Notes: generated by a model not told the origin, from the letters alone. 44,485 bases of DNA from Microcaldota archaeon (GCA_028866835.1 JAGWHJ010000011.1:1-44485); one strand, 5' to 3'; numbered from the stretch's first letter, positions 1 to 8,363 are shown. Numbers and translations are program-made.

Positions 1-270
1 CTTGGTTGGGTGTTTCTGCAGCCATTGGCTTACTTGTTTCCACGACATATTTGCGAGCTTTTTAAGGTCGTTTCGATCTTCAAATACATTATTGTCCACT
101 CCTTCTAGTCCACTTACGTTTTGGCCTGTGTTGTTCGCTTCCTTGCCTATGTAGGCCATATTATCCAAAAGTATATACCTTCTCTTGAGTATGCCTACAT
201 CCCCTTCTAATTTGGCTTCTGTGTGTCTAATGTCTTGAAGTAATGTTGTCCTTTCAGTATACGACCTGTC
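1..270 (-). CDS. Partial ORF leaving the left edge, unknown function
   Basis: On the minus strand a frame stays open for 90 codons from just after a TAA (271-273) to the window edge. The first ATG in that frame is at 157-159; upstream codons read as a charged, probably helical peptide containing DIRHTEAKLEGDVG and, further on, WKQVSQWLQKHP. The composition looks coding and is more AT-rich than most of the window. If translation begins at 159 only 53 codons are visible. No family is recognised. It would lie downstream of the surface-protein gene on the same strand. It could also be chance open frame or a gene remnant; the start cannot be decided from this window. Confidence 0.3.
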
Positions 271-314
271 TTATAGTCCATGAAGTCAGAATAAATCATG
301 GATTGCGGCTCTTT

Positions 315-3014
315 TCAGAGATGGGAGAAGAAGCTCACAATCCAGTCCCATATCTGCTGAAGTATGTTCGGCTGGCCGGTACCAGTAGGAATTGTAGTTG
401 TTGAGCCTGCGGTCGTTGTGTTCTGGGCTTGCGTTGTGGCGGCCTGGGCAGTGGTCATGGAAGATACTGTCGATGAGGCACTTGATGGGGACGTGGAGAC
501 CGCAGATGTGGAGCTGCTGGGTGCCGTGGAGTTGACAGACGTCGATGTTATCGAAGATGAAGATGCTTGCGCCCTGTAAAGGCTCTCTATGGTCCCGCCG
601 TATACCGTGTAGTTATGGTTGCATTGCACATTGGCCCCCAACCCATAAGCAGTACCAGTGAATAGATAGACCCTGCCATTTGATGTGAAGGAGCATGCAA
701 CTGAGACGTCGAGCATCTGGCTTGTGCCAAAGGTCATGGTGTCGGGCAACTGCCCCTGATATAGGCCTGAAGACACCGAGCTGCCGCCCCCTGTCAGATA
801 GATCCTGAAGACTGGCGCCGATGAATTGGTGATGTTAGTCAGGTTGTCCTCAAACATTTCCGAAACAGTTGAGGCACCACCTCCGCCTCCCAGCGGCGTT
901 TGTAGCACTACGAGATTAATTGTGGGATCCACTGACATATAATTGCCATTGCTGACAGAATTGAACACGAAGCTCTGCGTGCCAGCGCCAAGAGAGTTGT
1001 ACGTTGTTGAAAATCCTTGGCTGAAGCTGTTGACAGGACTGCCATCAAGATAGATGTTTGCCGGCATCTGGTTGTTGGCGGTGACTATGTTCACCGTGAC
1101 GGTAAGCGGGAAAATCGCGCTGGGACTGCCGCTCAGGTTCATCGTCTGGTTCTGGCTGTTCAGCAGCACATTCGTGCCGTTTGCAAATGAAAACCTCATC
1201 TTTATCTGGGGGAAGGAAGGCATCACGTCAAAGGTCTTGCTCATGAACATCGGCAGATAGTTCCCGTTCCCGCCAGTTGAGAACGAGAAGCGGAAGTTTG
1301 TGGCGGCGCCCGAGGCCAGCGCATACTGCAGTGTGTTTGTTGTAGTGCCAACAACATTGGAACCATAGAGAAGAGTGGCACTGAGCTGGTTTCCTGGGGT
1401 GCTAATGCTGAAGATAACATTGCTTGGGGTGGTGCCGTTGTAGAAGAAGTTTGAGAACAGGGATATGCTTGTGGGTTCTTTTGCAGGCAGGGTGCCCTGT
1501 ATGCTGTCATCCGAGCTCTTGAGTACGGATATCACATTTGCGCCAAAGTTTGCGACATATAAAAGTTTCCCGTCCGGCGAGCTTGTAACGGAAATTGGCC
1601 TTGACACAGCCAGCGAGTTTACGACAACCGCGCTCAATATATTGTCCGTGAACGGATTTATGATTGCAATTGTATTGCTGTTGTAGTTTGTGACGTAGAG
1701 TTTAGGGACCTTCGGGTCTATTGTTATCGATGCGGGACCGTTTAGCGCAAGGTTGCCCGCCCCTGTTATATTTGCAACCACTCCTGGATTTGTAGAGGAA
1801 GCATTGATCACGCTTACCGTGTTGGTACCGAAATCCGCAACATAGACATAGCCGAAGAAGGTGGCAGCAACTCCCCTTGGTGCGGCACCACTGCCGAGCT
1901 GTATCACATTGCCTACCGTCATCGTTTGCAGGTTTATGGGTACGATGGAATTGCTAAGATTTCCTGCGACATATAATATCGGATTTCCACTGCGGTCGAA
2001 GAAGGTATCAAGCGCGTCAGGCCCGCTTATCTTGCCTGCCAGCGAGATATTAAAGGCTGAAAAGGGTCGAGGTCCAGACTGCGCCGGGCTCATTATCGTT
2101 ATGTTGTCGGTGCCGTAATCGGCAAATGCCATTCCGAATCCTATGCTATTCGCTTCCGGCGCAACGGCAACAGGCTCGGCGCCGTTTCCTAGGTTCATCG
2201 TAGCCATGACCTGTTTGGTGGCGGTGTTTATTACGGATATGCTGTTCGCCCCATAGTTGACCGTGCCAACAATTGTCGGTGCAGTAGCACTCATCATCTG
2301 CGGTGGCGCTACGAGACTCTTCGGCCCAACTCCCACCGGAATGACTGCTGTTATGTTAGATGCAGCTATGTTTGAAGGCACTATGGTTATCAATGTAAGG
2401 GTATTGTTGCCGAAATTCGTGACATAGGAAAGGAATCCTCCTGGTGCAAGGTAGTCCAATTCTGGCGTCGCAGGCATCACGCCTATTACTGGTATTGCAT
2501 TGGGTTGCACGCTTAGGGCCAGTGTGTTTGTCCCAGAATCTTTTACAATGCCATTGAATTGCCAGGCCCCGTAGACGGTATTGGAAAAGACCGTGTTTGA
2601 CGGATTCATCATGTTTGTTGCAGCTATTATGTTTGTCGATATGACCGCTGGAGTTATGATATTGTATGTGACGCTATTGAAGGTAACCTGGAGGGTGTTG
2701 TAAGACGATGCATTTACCGTAAAGGCAAGGTAGTTGCCGCTCGCAGGAAGCGAAACTGTAATTGTATTGCTCAGGCTTGTACCGGAAGGCAGCACGCAGG
2801 ATCCGCCTGGCTGCGGCTTGCACCATACCAGATTAGCAGTATAGGGCCCTGCGCCGCCATTGATTATCATATTTACCGTAGTGCTCTGATTGTATGTAAT
2901 GAAAGTAGTCCCAGAGGTTATCCCGGTAACTGCAAGTTGCGCATTAACTAGAATCGGCTGCAACGCAAAAAGCATTGCGATCTGCAAGCACAAAAATAAA
3001 TATCTAATACGCAT
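315..3014 (-). CDS. Secreted YVTN-type beta-propeller surface protein
   Basis: An 899-residue exported protein. Residues 1-26 form a signal peptide (basic start, hydrophobic core, ending near NAQ). A first Ig-like stretch is followed at about residues 185-520 by roughly seven blades of the YVTN beta-propeller type, seen as repeated motifs such as YVTNFGNNTL, YVADFGTNTVSVIN, YVTNYNSNTIAIIN and YVANFGANVISVL. Further beta-rich sequence, a Ser/Thr-rich stalk (about 820-885) and a short aromatic tail (WDWIVSFFSHL) follow. It has many N-x-S/T sequons. A TATA-like TTTAAA lies near 3060 on the minus strand. Propellers of this class in archaeal surface proteins usually mediate binding or adhesion; the ligand here is unknown. 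The tail is too short and polar to be a clear membrane anchor. Confidence 0.85.
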   Translation of the reverse strand: MRIRYLFLCLQIAMLFALQPILVNAQLAVTGITSGTTFITYNQSTTVNMIINGGAGPYTANLVWCKPQPGGSCVLPSGTSLSNTITVSLPASGNYLAFTVNASSYNTLQVTFNSVTYNIITPAVISTNIIAATNMMNPSNTVFSNTVYGAWQFNGIVKDSGTNTLALSVQPNAIPVIGVMPATPELDYLAPGGFLSYVTNFGNNTLTLITIVPSNIAASNITAVIPVGVGPKSLVAPPQMMSATAPTIVGTVNYGANSISVINTATKQVMATMNLGNGAEPVAVAPEANSIGFGMAFADYGTDNITIMSPAQSGPRPFSAFNISLAGKISGPDALDTFFDRSGNPILYVAGNLSNSIVPINLQTMTVGNVIQLGSGAAPRGVAATFFGYVYVADFGTNTVSVINASSTNPGVVANITGAGNLALNGPASITIDPKVPKLYVTNYNSNTIAIINPFTDNILSAVVVNSLAVSRPISVTSSPDGKLLYVANFGANVISVLKSSDDSIQGTLPAKEPTSISLFSNFFYNGTTPSNVIFSISTPGNQLSATLLYGSNVVGTTTNTLQYALASGAATNFRFSFSTGGNGNYLPMFMSKTFDVMPSFPQIKMRFSFANGTNVLLNSQNQTMNLSGSPSAIFPLTVTVNIVTANNQMPANIYLDGSPVNSFSQGFSTTYNSLGAGTQSFVFNSVSNGNYMSVDPTINLVVLQTPLGGGGGASTVSEMFEDNLTNITNSSAPVFRIYLTGGGSSVSSGLYQGQLPDTMTFGTSQMLDVSVACSFTSNGRVYLFTGTAYGLGANVQCNHNYTVYGGTIESLYRAQASSSSITSTSVNSTAPSSSTSAVSTSPSSASSTVSSMTTAQAATTQAQNTTTAGSTTTIPTGTGQPNILQQIWDWIVSFFSHL

Positions 3015-3141
3015 TTCTCAATCCCAATTTATCCCAAAACATTATCAAAAGCAATGTTTAAATAGTTTTGCGTCTCCCTGGCCTCTCCGCCAGCCACATT
3101 TACAGAAAGATCCGGAGATAAAAACCTAAATGCTTAGTTAG

Positions 3142-3154
3142 TTTATTATAAATG
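3142..3154 (+). promoter_or_regulatory. TATA-like promoter of the Asn-rich protein gene
   Basis: The sequence TTATTATAAATG lies about 30-35 nt before the ATG at 3183, and GGTGATGGA just precedes that ATG. This placement supports translation starting at 3183, in the frame that encodes the signal peptide. Confidence 0.45.
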
Positions 3155-3182
3155 CGGTGAGAAAATACTACTCGGTGATGGA

Positions 3183-3903
3183 ATGGACCGAATGGAAATA
3201 GGAATAGCCGCAGTGGCTCTGACAGCAATCTTGGTAGGAGGCGCATATGCAGCCTCGAACATGACTTCCTTGCTTGGTCCCAAACTACCATAATAGTAGT
3301 TATGGCAACCAGTTGACAGCTAACTCTGGCATAACCTCCAACACGCCAATGTCCATAAATGCATTGGCAGCAAATTCTGCAAGCAACTCGAACGCTGTGC
3401 ACTCTAACACGATAGGCACAACGCATTCGAACGCAATGAACGCAACGAATTCTAGCGCAAACCTGACGGTCGACATAATGGTCGCACAGGCGCAGACAAC
3501 CAATGCGATGTCGCAGACTTCGAACGCGCTGAAGGCCATACACAATGCCCAGGCATCTGTCCAGCTTGCGATCAACAAGCTTGAGATCCTGCAGGCAAAG
3601 CTGGCCGCAAGTGCGAACGCGATAACTGCGATAAGCAACGGCACAAACACGACCAACACGATACATGCAACGGCAACGATAGGCAGCACGTCCAGTGCCC
3701 ACGCCGGCGCTTCCAACGGCATGGGAACCAGCAACACGGCAGCGGCCAACACGATGGCTGCAAACACGGCAACGACGTCCAACACGATGGCTGCTGGCCA
3801 TACCACAGCCAACGCAATGACTGGCAATACTGCTGGAAACAACACGTTGCATACCAGCAGCAACAGCGCGACAAGCAATACGGCTGGCTCAAACATAATC
3901 TAA
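3183..3903 (+). pseudogene. Asn/Thr/Ser/Ala-rich secreted protein split by a +1 frameshift
   Basis: From ATG 3183 a 36-codon frame encodes a good signal peptide (GIAAVALTAILVGGAYA) and ends at TAA 3291-3293. From about 3265 the next frame (+1) is open to 3903 and encodes some 205 residues of low complexity, rich in Asn, Thr, Ser and Ala with sequons such as NATNSS and NLT and late repeats of NTMA/NTAA type. The long frame has no ATG near its 5' end, only TTG at 3274. Skipping one base within GGTCCCAAAC (3276-3285) would join the two halves into a normal exported glycoprotein. A sequencing error in CCC/AAA, a real mutation or a programmed shift are all possible. A strong hairpin terminator follows. 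Confidence 0.6.
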
Positions 3904-3962
3904 GTGCCGGAGCGGTACCGTATTGTTGGAGGAGGCCAAAAACATCGATGAGAAAAGTGAAT

Positions 3963-3988
3963 TGGGGGGAAACCCCCATTTGTTTTTA
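3963..3988 (+). terminator. GAAA-loop hairpin followed by T-run
   Basis: TGGGGG (3963-3968) pairs with CCCCCA (3973-3978) around a GAAA tetraloop and is followed by TTTGTTTTTATT. It lies 60 nt after the stop of the Asn-rich protein and would end that transcript. Confidence 0.5.
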
Positions 3989-4089
3989 TTGCGCAATGCG
4001 CGATTGCTGTGCGCCACTTGCAATATTCCTATGTGCTCCAGGCGGATCCACGGTCTTATCCCCTCTTGGAATGCCGGCAAAGGAAAGAC

Positions 4090-4098
4090 GTATATACT
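4090..4098 (+). promoter_or_regulatory. TATA box for the PH-rhodanese gene
   Basis: GTATATACT is centred about 25 nt before the GTG at 4119 and 34 nt before the ATG at 4128, so the transcript would begin at or just before the start codon. Confidence 0.4.
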
Positions 4099-4127
4099 AC
4101 AAATGAGTACTAGAGATAGTGAGGGAT

Positions 4128-4991
4128 ATGGCGAGTAGGAGCCACATAGACCTTGGGCTCCAGAAGGCCATCGAGAAGCTCAAGGCAAGCGGGAAGTACG
4201 GGCATGTGCATGGCCCGCGATGCTCCAGCGAGATACAGAGGGTGCTAGAGCCCGAGGAGGAAACGATACTGGAGGTAAGGCAGAGCCACTTCAGGAATAT
4301 CTCCCCCGAGAGGATAATAGCGACTAACAGAAGGCTTATCATAGTCAGGCCCTCGTTCTGGGGGCACTACTTCGGGTTCAATATGCTTAGATACACTGAC
4401 ATAAGTTTCGTGCCATACAAGCAGCTCATCAGCATAGTGATGTCCAAGGGCAAGTTCCTGTCTACCATACACATGCGCATACACGGGTATACCGACGTGA
4501 GTTCCGCCATAAGGAACGAAGGCGAGATAGAGGGGATACGCAACAGGTACGCCATGGCATTTACCGTGTTCATAGAGGATGTTATAGAGGCAAGGGAGGA
4601 AGAGGAGCTTGAGGCAATGCACCAGCGCGGCTTTGCGGCCGAAGCTGCAGCCGATCCACCGTACGAAAAGAGCATCACGCTTGAGAATGCGGCCAGGATA
4701 GTCAATGAGAAGAGCGTAAAGTTCGTCTGGCTCGGGATAGAGCCAATCGGAGAAGTGGCGGCGATGCTCGGAACATCAACGGACAACGTAGTTACGTTCA
4801 ACACTGCAGCGGCAGGCCAGATGAGCAAGTCAGAGCTGTCGCAATACAAGGACTGCGTCTTTGTGAGCTACAGCGGCCAGATATCCAGGCACCTTGTCAA
4901 GTACCTCAAGCGCGAGTATGATATAGATGCGTACAGCCTCAACCGCGGCATCCTCGAGATCGCAAAGGCTGCATTCGAGAAGTTCAATTAG
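4128..4991 (+). CDS. PH-like domain fused to a Cys-less rhodanese-like domain
   Basis: A 287-residue soluble protein starting at ATG 4128, which has GAGGG just upstream (an in-frame GTG at 4119 is the alternative). Residues about 45-150 look like a bacterial-type PH domain: ILEVRQSHF, then IIATNRRLIIVRPSFWG, then a YKQLISIVMSKGKF strand pair. After a Glu/Ala-rich helix (about 150-175), residues 185-287 resemble a rhodanese fold, with FVWLG where LIDVR is usual and FVSYSGQIS where the active loop YCRSGxRS is usual. Ser247 therefore sits at the position of the catalytic Cys, so sulfur transfer is unlikely. A paralogue at 22216-23058 keeps Cys. The gene stands alone with its own promoter. The role is unknown; regulatory binding is inference. 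Confidence 0.75.
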   Translation: MASRSHIDLGLQKAIEKLKASGKYGHVHGPRCSSEIQRVLEPEEETILEVRQSHFRNISPERIIATNRRLIIVRPSFWGHYFGFNMLRYTDISFVPYKQLISIVMSKGKFLSTIHMRIHGYTDVSSAIRNEGEIEGIRNRYAMAFTVFIEDVIEAREEEELEAMHQRGFAAEAAADPPYEKSITLENAARIVNEKSVKFVWLGIEPIGEVAAMLGTSTDNVVTFNTAAAGQMSKSELSQYKDCVFVSYSGQISRHLVKYLKREYDIDAYSLNRGILEIAKAAFEKFN

Positions 4992-5064
4992 ATCCGCCGA
5001 ACTGTCCAGGCAGACGAAGTGCAGCTAATTATGCGTTAATGCGAGGCGTGCTAATCAAAAGCCC

Positions 5065-5508
5065 CTAGAGCCCTGCACCGGATCTTATCTCATCAGCCCA
5101 ATCTGTGGCCCTGCTCGTCTCGCCTTCAAGCAATGGGCCCTTGGTACCCTTAACGTAAAATCCAGTAGGTTTGGCTATTATCTTGGCTCCCGCCCTTTTC
5201 AATGCCCTTGATATGTTCTTTGCAGCATCCCCACTTGCGAAGCTCCTCAGCCTCGTATCAAATGCAGCTGCCTTTATCCCCGCAAGCCCGTCCTTGCCAA
5301 GGCCTTCCAGGAACTTCTTGGTAGGAGACGTGGGGCTCCACGCGTTTATGGGGCTGCCTACAACCAGTAGGTCTATCCCCTCAAGATCCGCATCCTTTAT
5401 CCTCCTTACTGAGACTGCCTTGACATTGCCGCCCAGCTGCCTGGCGATGCTCTCGGCAACAATCTTCGTGTTTCCGAAATTCGAATCATAGACCACGAAG
5501 CCCTTCAT
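5065..5508 (-). CDS. Flavodoxin-family protein
   Basis: A 147-residue flavodoxin-like protein. It opens with the FMN phosphate-binding loop (VVYDSNFGNTKIVAESIA, equivalent to T/S-x-T/N-G-x-T), continues with DLLVVGSPINAWSPT and then IKAAAFDTRL, as in single-domain flavodoxins that carry electrons on FMN. ATG 5508 is chosen because GAGGTG lies about nine bases upstream and the beta-alpha-beta fold starts at residue 2. An in-frame ATG at 5553 would add 15 residues that do not look like the fold; it lies about 27 nt from a TTTAAG box near 5583, so a leaderless longer form cannot be excluded. It is monocistronic. Partners are unknown. Confidence 0.8.
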   Translation of the reverse strand: MKGFVVYDSNFGNTKIVAESIARQLGGNVKAVSVRRIKDADLEGIDLLVVGSPINAWSPTSPTKKFLEGLGKDGLAGIKAAAFDTRLRSFASGDAAKNISRALKRAGAKIIAKPTGFYVKGTKGPLLEGETSRATDWADEIRSGAGL

Positions 5509-5731
5509 ATCAAGCCACACCTCACTGGATCTTACCATCGCTTTTGTATGCATCCTATATGCTATTATTCCCAGATCAACTTAAATAGCCTATCCAACAC
5601 GGTCCGGAAGCTGCATCTCCAAGCCAACAAGGCCACTCTATGTCAAGGCAGAATTCCTGCGGCCGTCAAGCACTGACGTATAGCACTGTCCCGCCAAGAG
5701 CACCGTCATGGCACCAGTCGACCCTGAGCCT

Positions 5732-6166
5732 TCACCCCCGGCTCACGGCTTTCTTCACAAGCGCTGCGATCTTCGCCTCCTCAGAGGCGGTCAACTTTGT
5801 CAGTGCGAAGACGACAGGCCACATGGCGCCCTGATCAAGGTTTGCCTTATCGCTGAAGCCCAAAGTCGAGTATCTCGCCTTGAACTTTCCCGCATTCTGG
5901 AAGAAGCATATGACCTTGTCCCCATTGGCATACGCCGGCATGCCGTACCATGTCCTGGGAGAAAGTTCCGGCGCGCTGGCGGTGATGATGGCATGGACCT
6001 TCTTGGCCATGGAGCGATCTGGCTCCTTCATCTTGGCGATAGCGGCAAGCACGGCTTCTTCACCGCCTACCTTCGAATTCTTTTCCTGAAGGTACTCCTT
6101 CATTGCGGCTATCTCCTCCTTGCTCAATCCCTTTGCCCTATTGCCTGCCTTTTTCATCTCATCCAT
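5732..6166 (-). CDS. DUF1801 (YdhG-like) protein
   Basis: About 144 residues. The central part, with [19 protein letters not shown] and [19 protein letters not shown], is characteristic of DUF1801, a small soluble alpha/beta family related to the frataxin-like fold and of uncertain biochemical role. ATG 6166 is favoured because GGTGG precedes it; a TTG at 6178 directly adjoining the stop of the upstream gene is possible. It is the last gene of an ArsR-AHSA1-DUF1801 operon. That trio recurs in many bacteria, where the members are presumed to respond together to small molecules, so transfer from bacteria is plausible. Confidence 0.85.
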   Translation of the reverse strand: MDEMKKAGNRAKGLSKEEIAAMKEYLQEKNSKVGGEEAVLAAIAKMKEPDRSMAKKVHAIITASAPELSPRTWYGMPAYANGDKVICFFQNAGKFKARYSTLGFSDKANLDQGAMWPVVFALTKLTASEEAKIAALVKKAVSRG

Positions 6167-6178
6167 GTTATCCACCAA

Positions 6179-6652
6179 CTATCCACCGAGCATCTCCCCC
6201 AGCTTGTCCATCTGGGAGTTCCAGCCCATCTCTGCCCCCTTTATCGCGAACTCCGCCTTCTGGTTTGCCTTAGTAACCGCAAAGCGCACGTCTATCTTGG
6301 TCTTGTTTCCAACTGGCGTTAGGTTGACGGTGACCATTGTTTCAAGCACGAGGCCCACCACGTCATCAGATGCGCTTGAGGCAAAGACAAGCCTCGTCTT
6401 TGGGGTCACCTCCTTGAAGACGCCGTTCATCGGCCACTTCTGTCCAGCAGCCTCTCCGAGCTCCTTGCCCGCAAGCATCACTATCCTGATCTTGCCGCCT
6501 GGTTTCGGGTCCCATTCACATGTTGGGTTCGTTACCCCCCTCGGGCCCCACCACTGCTGCACCAGCTTCGGGTCCATCCACGCATTCCATACAACTTCCT
6601 GCGGCGCATCAAAAACGCGCGATATTGTAAACTCCTTTATTGGTTGTTCCAT
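6179..6652 (-). CDS. SRPBCC/AHSA1 (Aha1-like) protein
   Basis: A 157-residue START-like ligand-binding protein. The N-terminal sequence FTISRVFDAPQEVVWNAWMD followed by QQWWGP is the usual opening of the activator-of-Hsp90-ATPase homologue family, and a late amphipathic helix (EMGWNSQMDKLGEML) is the usual close. The fold encloses a hydrophobic cavity for lipids or aromatic ligands; the ligand here is unknown. ATG 6652 is chosen because AGGTGA lies five bases before it and the domain begins directly after. Its start lies just inside the end of the ArsR-type gene upstream, and its stop adjoins the DUF1801 gene, indicating one transcript. Confidence 0.88.
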   Translation of the reverse strand: MEQPIKEFTISRVFDAPQEVVWNAWMDPKLVQQWWGPRGVTNPTCEWDPKPGGKIRIVMLAGKELGEAAGQKWPMNGVFKEVTPKTRLVFASSASDDVVGLVLETMVTVNLTPVGNKTKIDVRFAVTKANQKAEFAIKGAEMGWNSQMDKLGEMLGG

Positions 6653-6656
6653 GTTC

Positions 6657-6983
6657 TCACCTTTTTCTAGCATTCCTCTTTTTCTCATTCGCGAGTACTT
6701 CGTCGAGTCTTTGAAACCGCTCCTCCCACTGCTGCTTCATCTGGAGCGTCCATCTCTCAACCTCGCCTATCGTCTCCGGGTTTAGCTGGTATATGCGCTG
6801 CTGCGCATGCCTTTCAACTGTGACTAGCTTCGTTTCACGCAGGACCTTCAGGTGCTGGGAGACCGCCTGCGCGGTGATGTTGAATTTATCGCATATCTCT
6901 GTCGCTGTAAGGCTGCCCCTGCCTGCAAGTAGCTCCACGATCCTTCGCCTGTTTGGCTCGGCAAGGGCATAAAATACATCCAT
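6657..6983 (-). CDS. ArsR-family winged-helix repressor
   Basis: A 108-residue ArsR-type regulator. DVFYALAEPNRRRIVELLAG is the classic first helices, TATEICDKFNITAQAVSQHLKVLRE the helix-turn-helix, and LVTVERHAQQRIYQLNP the wing. No Cys pair typical of arsenic- or zinc-sensing members is visible. ATG 6983 is chosen over the longer frame at 7001 because the palindromic TATA CTTTATAAAG (7005-7014) is centred 26-27 nt upstream, giving a leaderless mRNA. The C-terminal helix is rich in Trp, Gln and Lys. It heads the operon with the AHSA1 and DUF1801 genes and probably represses its own promoter. Confidence 0.88.
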   Translation of the reverse strand: MDVFYALAEPNRRRIVELLAGRGSLTATEICDKFNITAQAVSQHLKVLRETKLVTVERHAQQRIYQLNPETIGEVERWTLQMKQQWEERFQRLDEVLANEKKRNARKR

Positions 6984-7004
6984 GATTGTCTTATAAACCA
7001 ACTA

Positions 7005-7014
7005 CTTTATAAAG
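7005..7014 (-). promoter_or_regulatory. Palindromic TATA box of the ArsR operon
   Basis: CTTTATAAAG is centred 26-27 nt before ATG 6983, the distance expected when transcription begins at the start codon. Confidence 0.5.
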
Positions 7015-7097
7015 ATGTTGCTTAAATAATGTATAAAAACCTACAAGCTAGAATCGCATACCGACCATCCGGCGACCCTCACCGCACAATGGCCTGC

Positions 7098-7907
7098 CTA
7101 TGTCATGTTGTGCATTGCCATGGCTCTTGTAGATTCTTCCATTGAAAATGCAGTACCACTCTTGCCCTTAACGTAAGTTACCGTGGGGGAAACCTCGAGA
7201 AGCAGAGCCATGGTTCTATTCTGCATTATCAATTCATTGTCAATGTGGAACATCAGCGTCCTGTTCGGCAGTTCGACCGGATATGTGATGCCATTTACCT
7301 CTATTGCAGCAGAGGTGATGTTAAAGGTTATGGCACCTATGCACAATCCGGAGGCCAGCTCCGTGTTGGCAATCATCCTGCTGTTGTTCGTCACCGACAT
7401 CAGATTTATGGTGCCTCCATTTCCGATCTCTGCCCTGCTGATGTTGCCGCTGGAGTTGAGATACGCGTATATTGGGCCGTATGTTATTGAAAGATCTTGC
7501 GTGCCATTGGGCACATTCGGCGGATCGGCCAAGAACAATTCAACGGTGCCATTAGTATTTGCGGTGTGCGCATTTCCCTCCAGCGTTAAAAAGTACAGCA
7601 ACAGCGCGCCGCATATGAGGAGAATGGCAAATGGGATGGTTAATGAGCGGTGGATTTTCCGGTCCTTGCCGTATCCCATCCCTATGCCATTTCCGCTGCC
7701 GCCGTCGCGGTTTAAAGTGTAGTATTTTATATTCCTGAAATGCTGGTCAGGAATCTTCCTTACGAGCCCCATCCGCTCAAGTTCCCTAAGGTGCTGGATG
7801 GTTGTTGTTGAAGTCAATTTCAGTCTGGGGTATATATCAATAAGCCTCATGTCTTCTTCTTGCAGCATTTTCAATATCTTGTTCTTTGTCTCCGAAGTTC
7901 CGCTCAT
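7098..7907 (-). CDS. Membrane-tethered winged-HTH regulator with extracellular sensor-like domain
   Basis: A 269-residue protein with an inside-out layout. Residues 1-70 are a winged HTH (NKILKMLQEEDMRLIDIYP, STTTIQHLRELERMGLVRK, then a wing ending YYTLNRD). A Gly-rich linker leads to one membrane helix at about 92-110 (IPFAILLICGALLLYFL). The rest lies outside the cell, has many sequons and begins VELFLADPPNVPNGTQDLSI, which resembles the DUF4382 beta-sandwich; that match is by eye only. The protein could couple an external signal to promoter binding. It diverges from the Met-rich/CcdA/thioredoxin operon across a short shared AT-rich region and is a good candidate regulator of it. ATG 7907 has GGGGAG just upstream. 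Confidence 0.75.
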   Translation of the reverse strand: MSGTSETKNKILKMLQEEDMRLIDIYPRLKLTSTTTIQHLRELERMGLVRKIPDQHFRNIKYYTLNRDGGSGNGIGMGYGKDRKIHRSLTIPFAILLICGALLLYFLTLEGNAHTANTNGTVELFLADPPNVPNGTQDLSITYGPIYAYLNSSGNISRAEIGNGGTINLMSVTNNSRMIANTELASGLCIGAITFNITSAAIEVNGITYPVELPNRTLMFHIDNELIMQNRTMALLLEVSPTVTYVKGKSGTAFSMEESTRAMAMHNMT

Positions 7908-7945
7908 TATCTCCCCAAAAACCTATACGAAACCTATTATCATCT

Positions 7946-7959
7946 AAATATATATAAAT
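7946..7959 (+). promoter_or_regulatory. Shared AT-rich promoter between divergent genes
   Basis: AAATATATATAAAT is centred about 30 nt before ATG 7983 on the plus strand and 45 nt before ATG 7907 on the minus strand. It can serve as the TATA box for the Met-rich/CcdA operon and perhaps for the divergent regulator. Confidence 0.45.
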
Positions 7960-7982
7960 GCCCATGGATGATATTAAGTGGG

Positions 7983-8363
7983 ATGAACATGAATCTAGTG
8001 GCAATCTTAGTTGCTGTGATCATTGTAATAGCAATAATCGCCATAGCAGCGTATTTTTATTTGTCGCAGAACGTCTCGGCACTTGGAAATAACCCGACTA
8101 CTGCAAACACCCAGGTAAACGAAACTGGCATGCACAACGGAAACCCAATGACTCATAATTCTATGAACGAGACAGGAATGAATAATGAGACCGGCATGAC
8201 GCACAATTCAATGAACGAGAGCAACTCCATGGCCGAAAATGCCATGGGCAGCAACTCGATGTCAGGGAATTCCATGGCCGAAAATACCATGGGCAGCAAT
8301 GCCATGACTGAGAACTCGATGGCCACAAACATGAGTTCGAGCTCCACTAATATGAGCCATTAA
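7983..8363 (+). CDS. Membrane-anchored Met/Asn-rich extracellular protein
   Basis: A 126-residue protein starting at ATG 7983 (another ATG is at 7989). Residues about 3-27 are one hydrophobic helix (LVAILVAVIIVIAIIAIAAYFYL). The outside portion is low complexity: about 15 Met and four His in some 77 residues, each Met followed by short Asn/Ser/Gly/Glu spacers, with several sequons. Two near-identical 15-residue units (SMAENAMGSNSMSGN and SMAENTMGSNAMTEN) are encoded by a 45-nt direct repeat. Spaced Met/His suggests binding of Cu(I) or oxidant scavenging, which is inference. It precedes ccdA by 24 nt and is probably co-transcribed. The Asn-rich protein at 3183 has a similar tail. Confidence 0.7.
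   Translation: MNMNLVAILVAVIIVIAIIAIAAYFYLSQNVSALGNNPTTANTQVNETGMHNGNPMTHNSMNETGMNNETGMTHNSMNESNSMAENAMGSNSMSGNSMAENTMGSNAMTENSMATNMSSSSTNMSH
8226..8300 (+). repeat. 45-nt tandem direct repeat inside the Met-rich gene
   Basis: A 29-nt block beginning TCCATGGCCGAAAAT recurs 45 nt later with one mismatch, encoding two copies of a 15-residue Met/Asn unit. It is an in-frame coding repeat. Confidence 0.7.

Noticed and set aside
3300-3896. 198-codon minus-strand ORF opposite the Asn-rich gene
   Set aside because: It is a shadow of codon bias on the other strand, giving an implausible Val/Ala/Leu/Cys-rich protein without promoter or ribosome site.
3923-4138. 71-codon plus-strand ORF with CATCNIPMC
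   Set aside because: Spans a terminator hairpin and the promoter of the PH-rhodanese gene, lacks a good start and has no family; the Cys spacing is probably chance.
8140-8300. Repeated ATG/AAT-rich units resembling a CRISPR or tandem repeat array
   Set aside because: The repeats are in frame inside a coding gene, with no spacers or leader.
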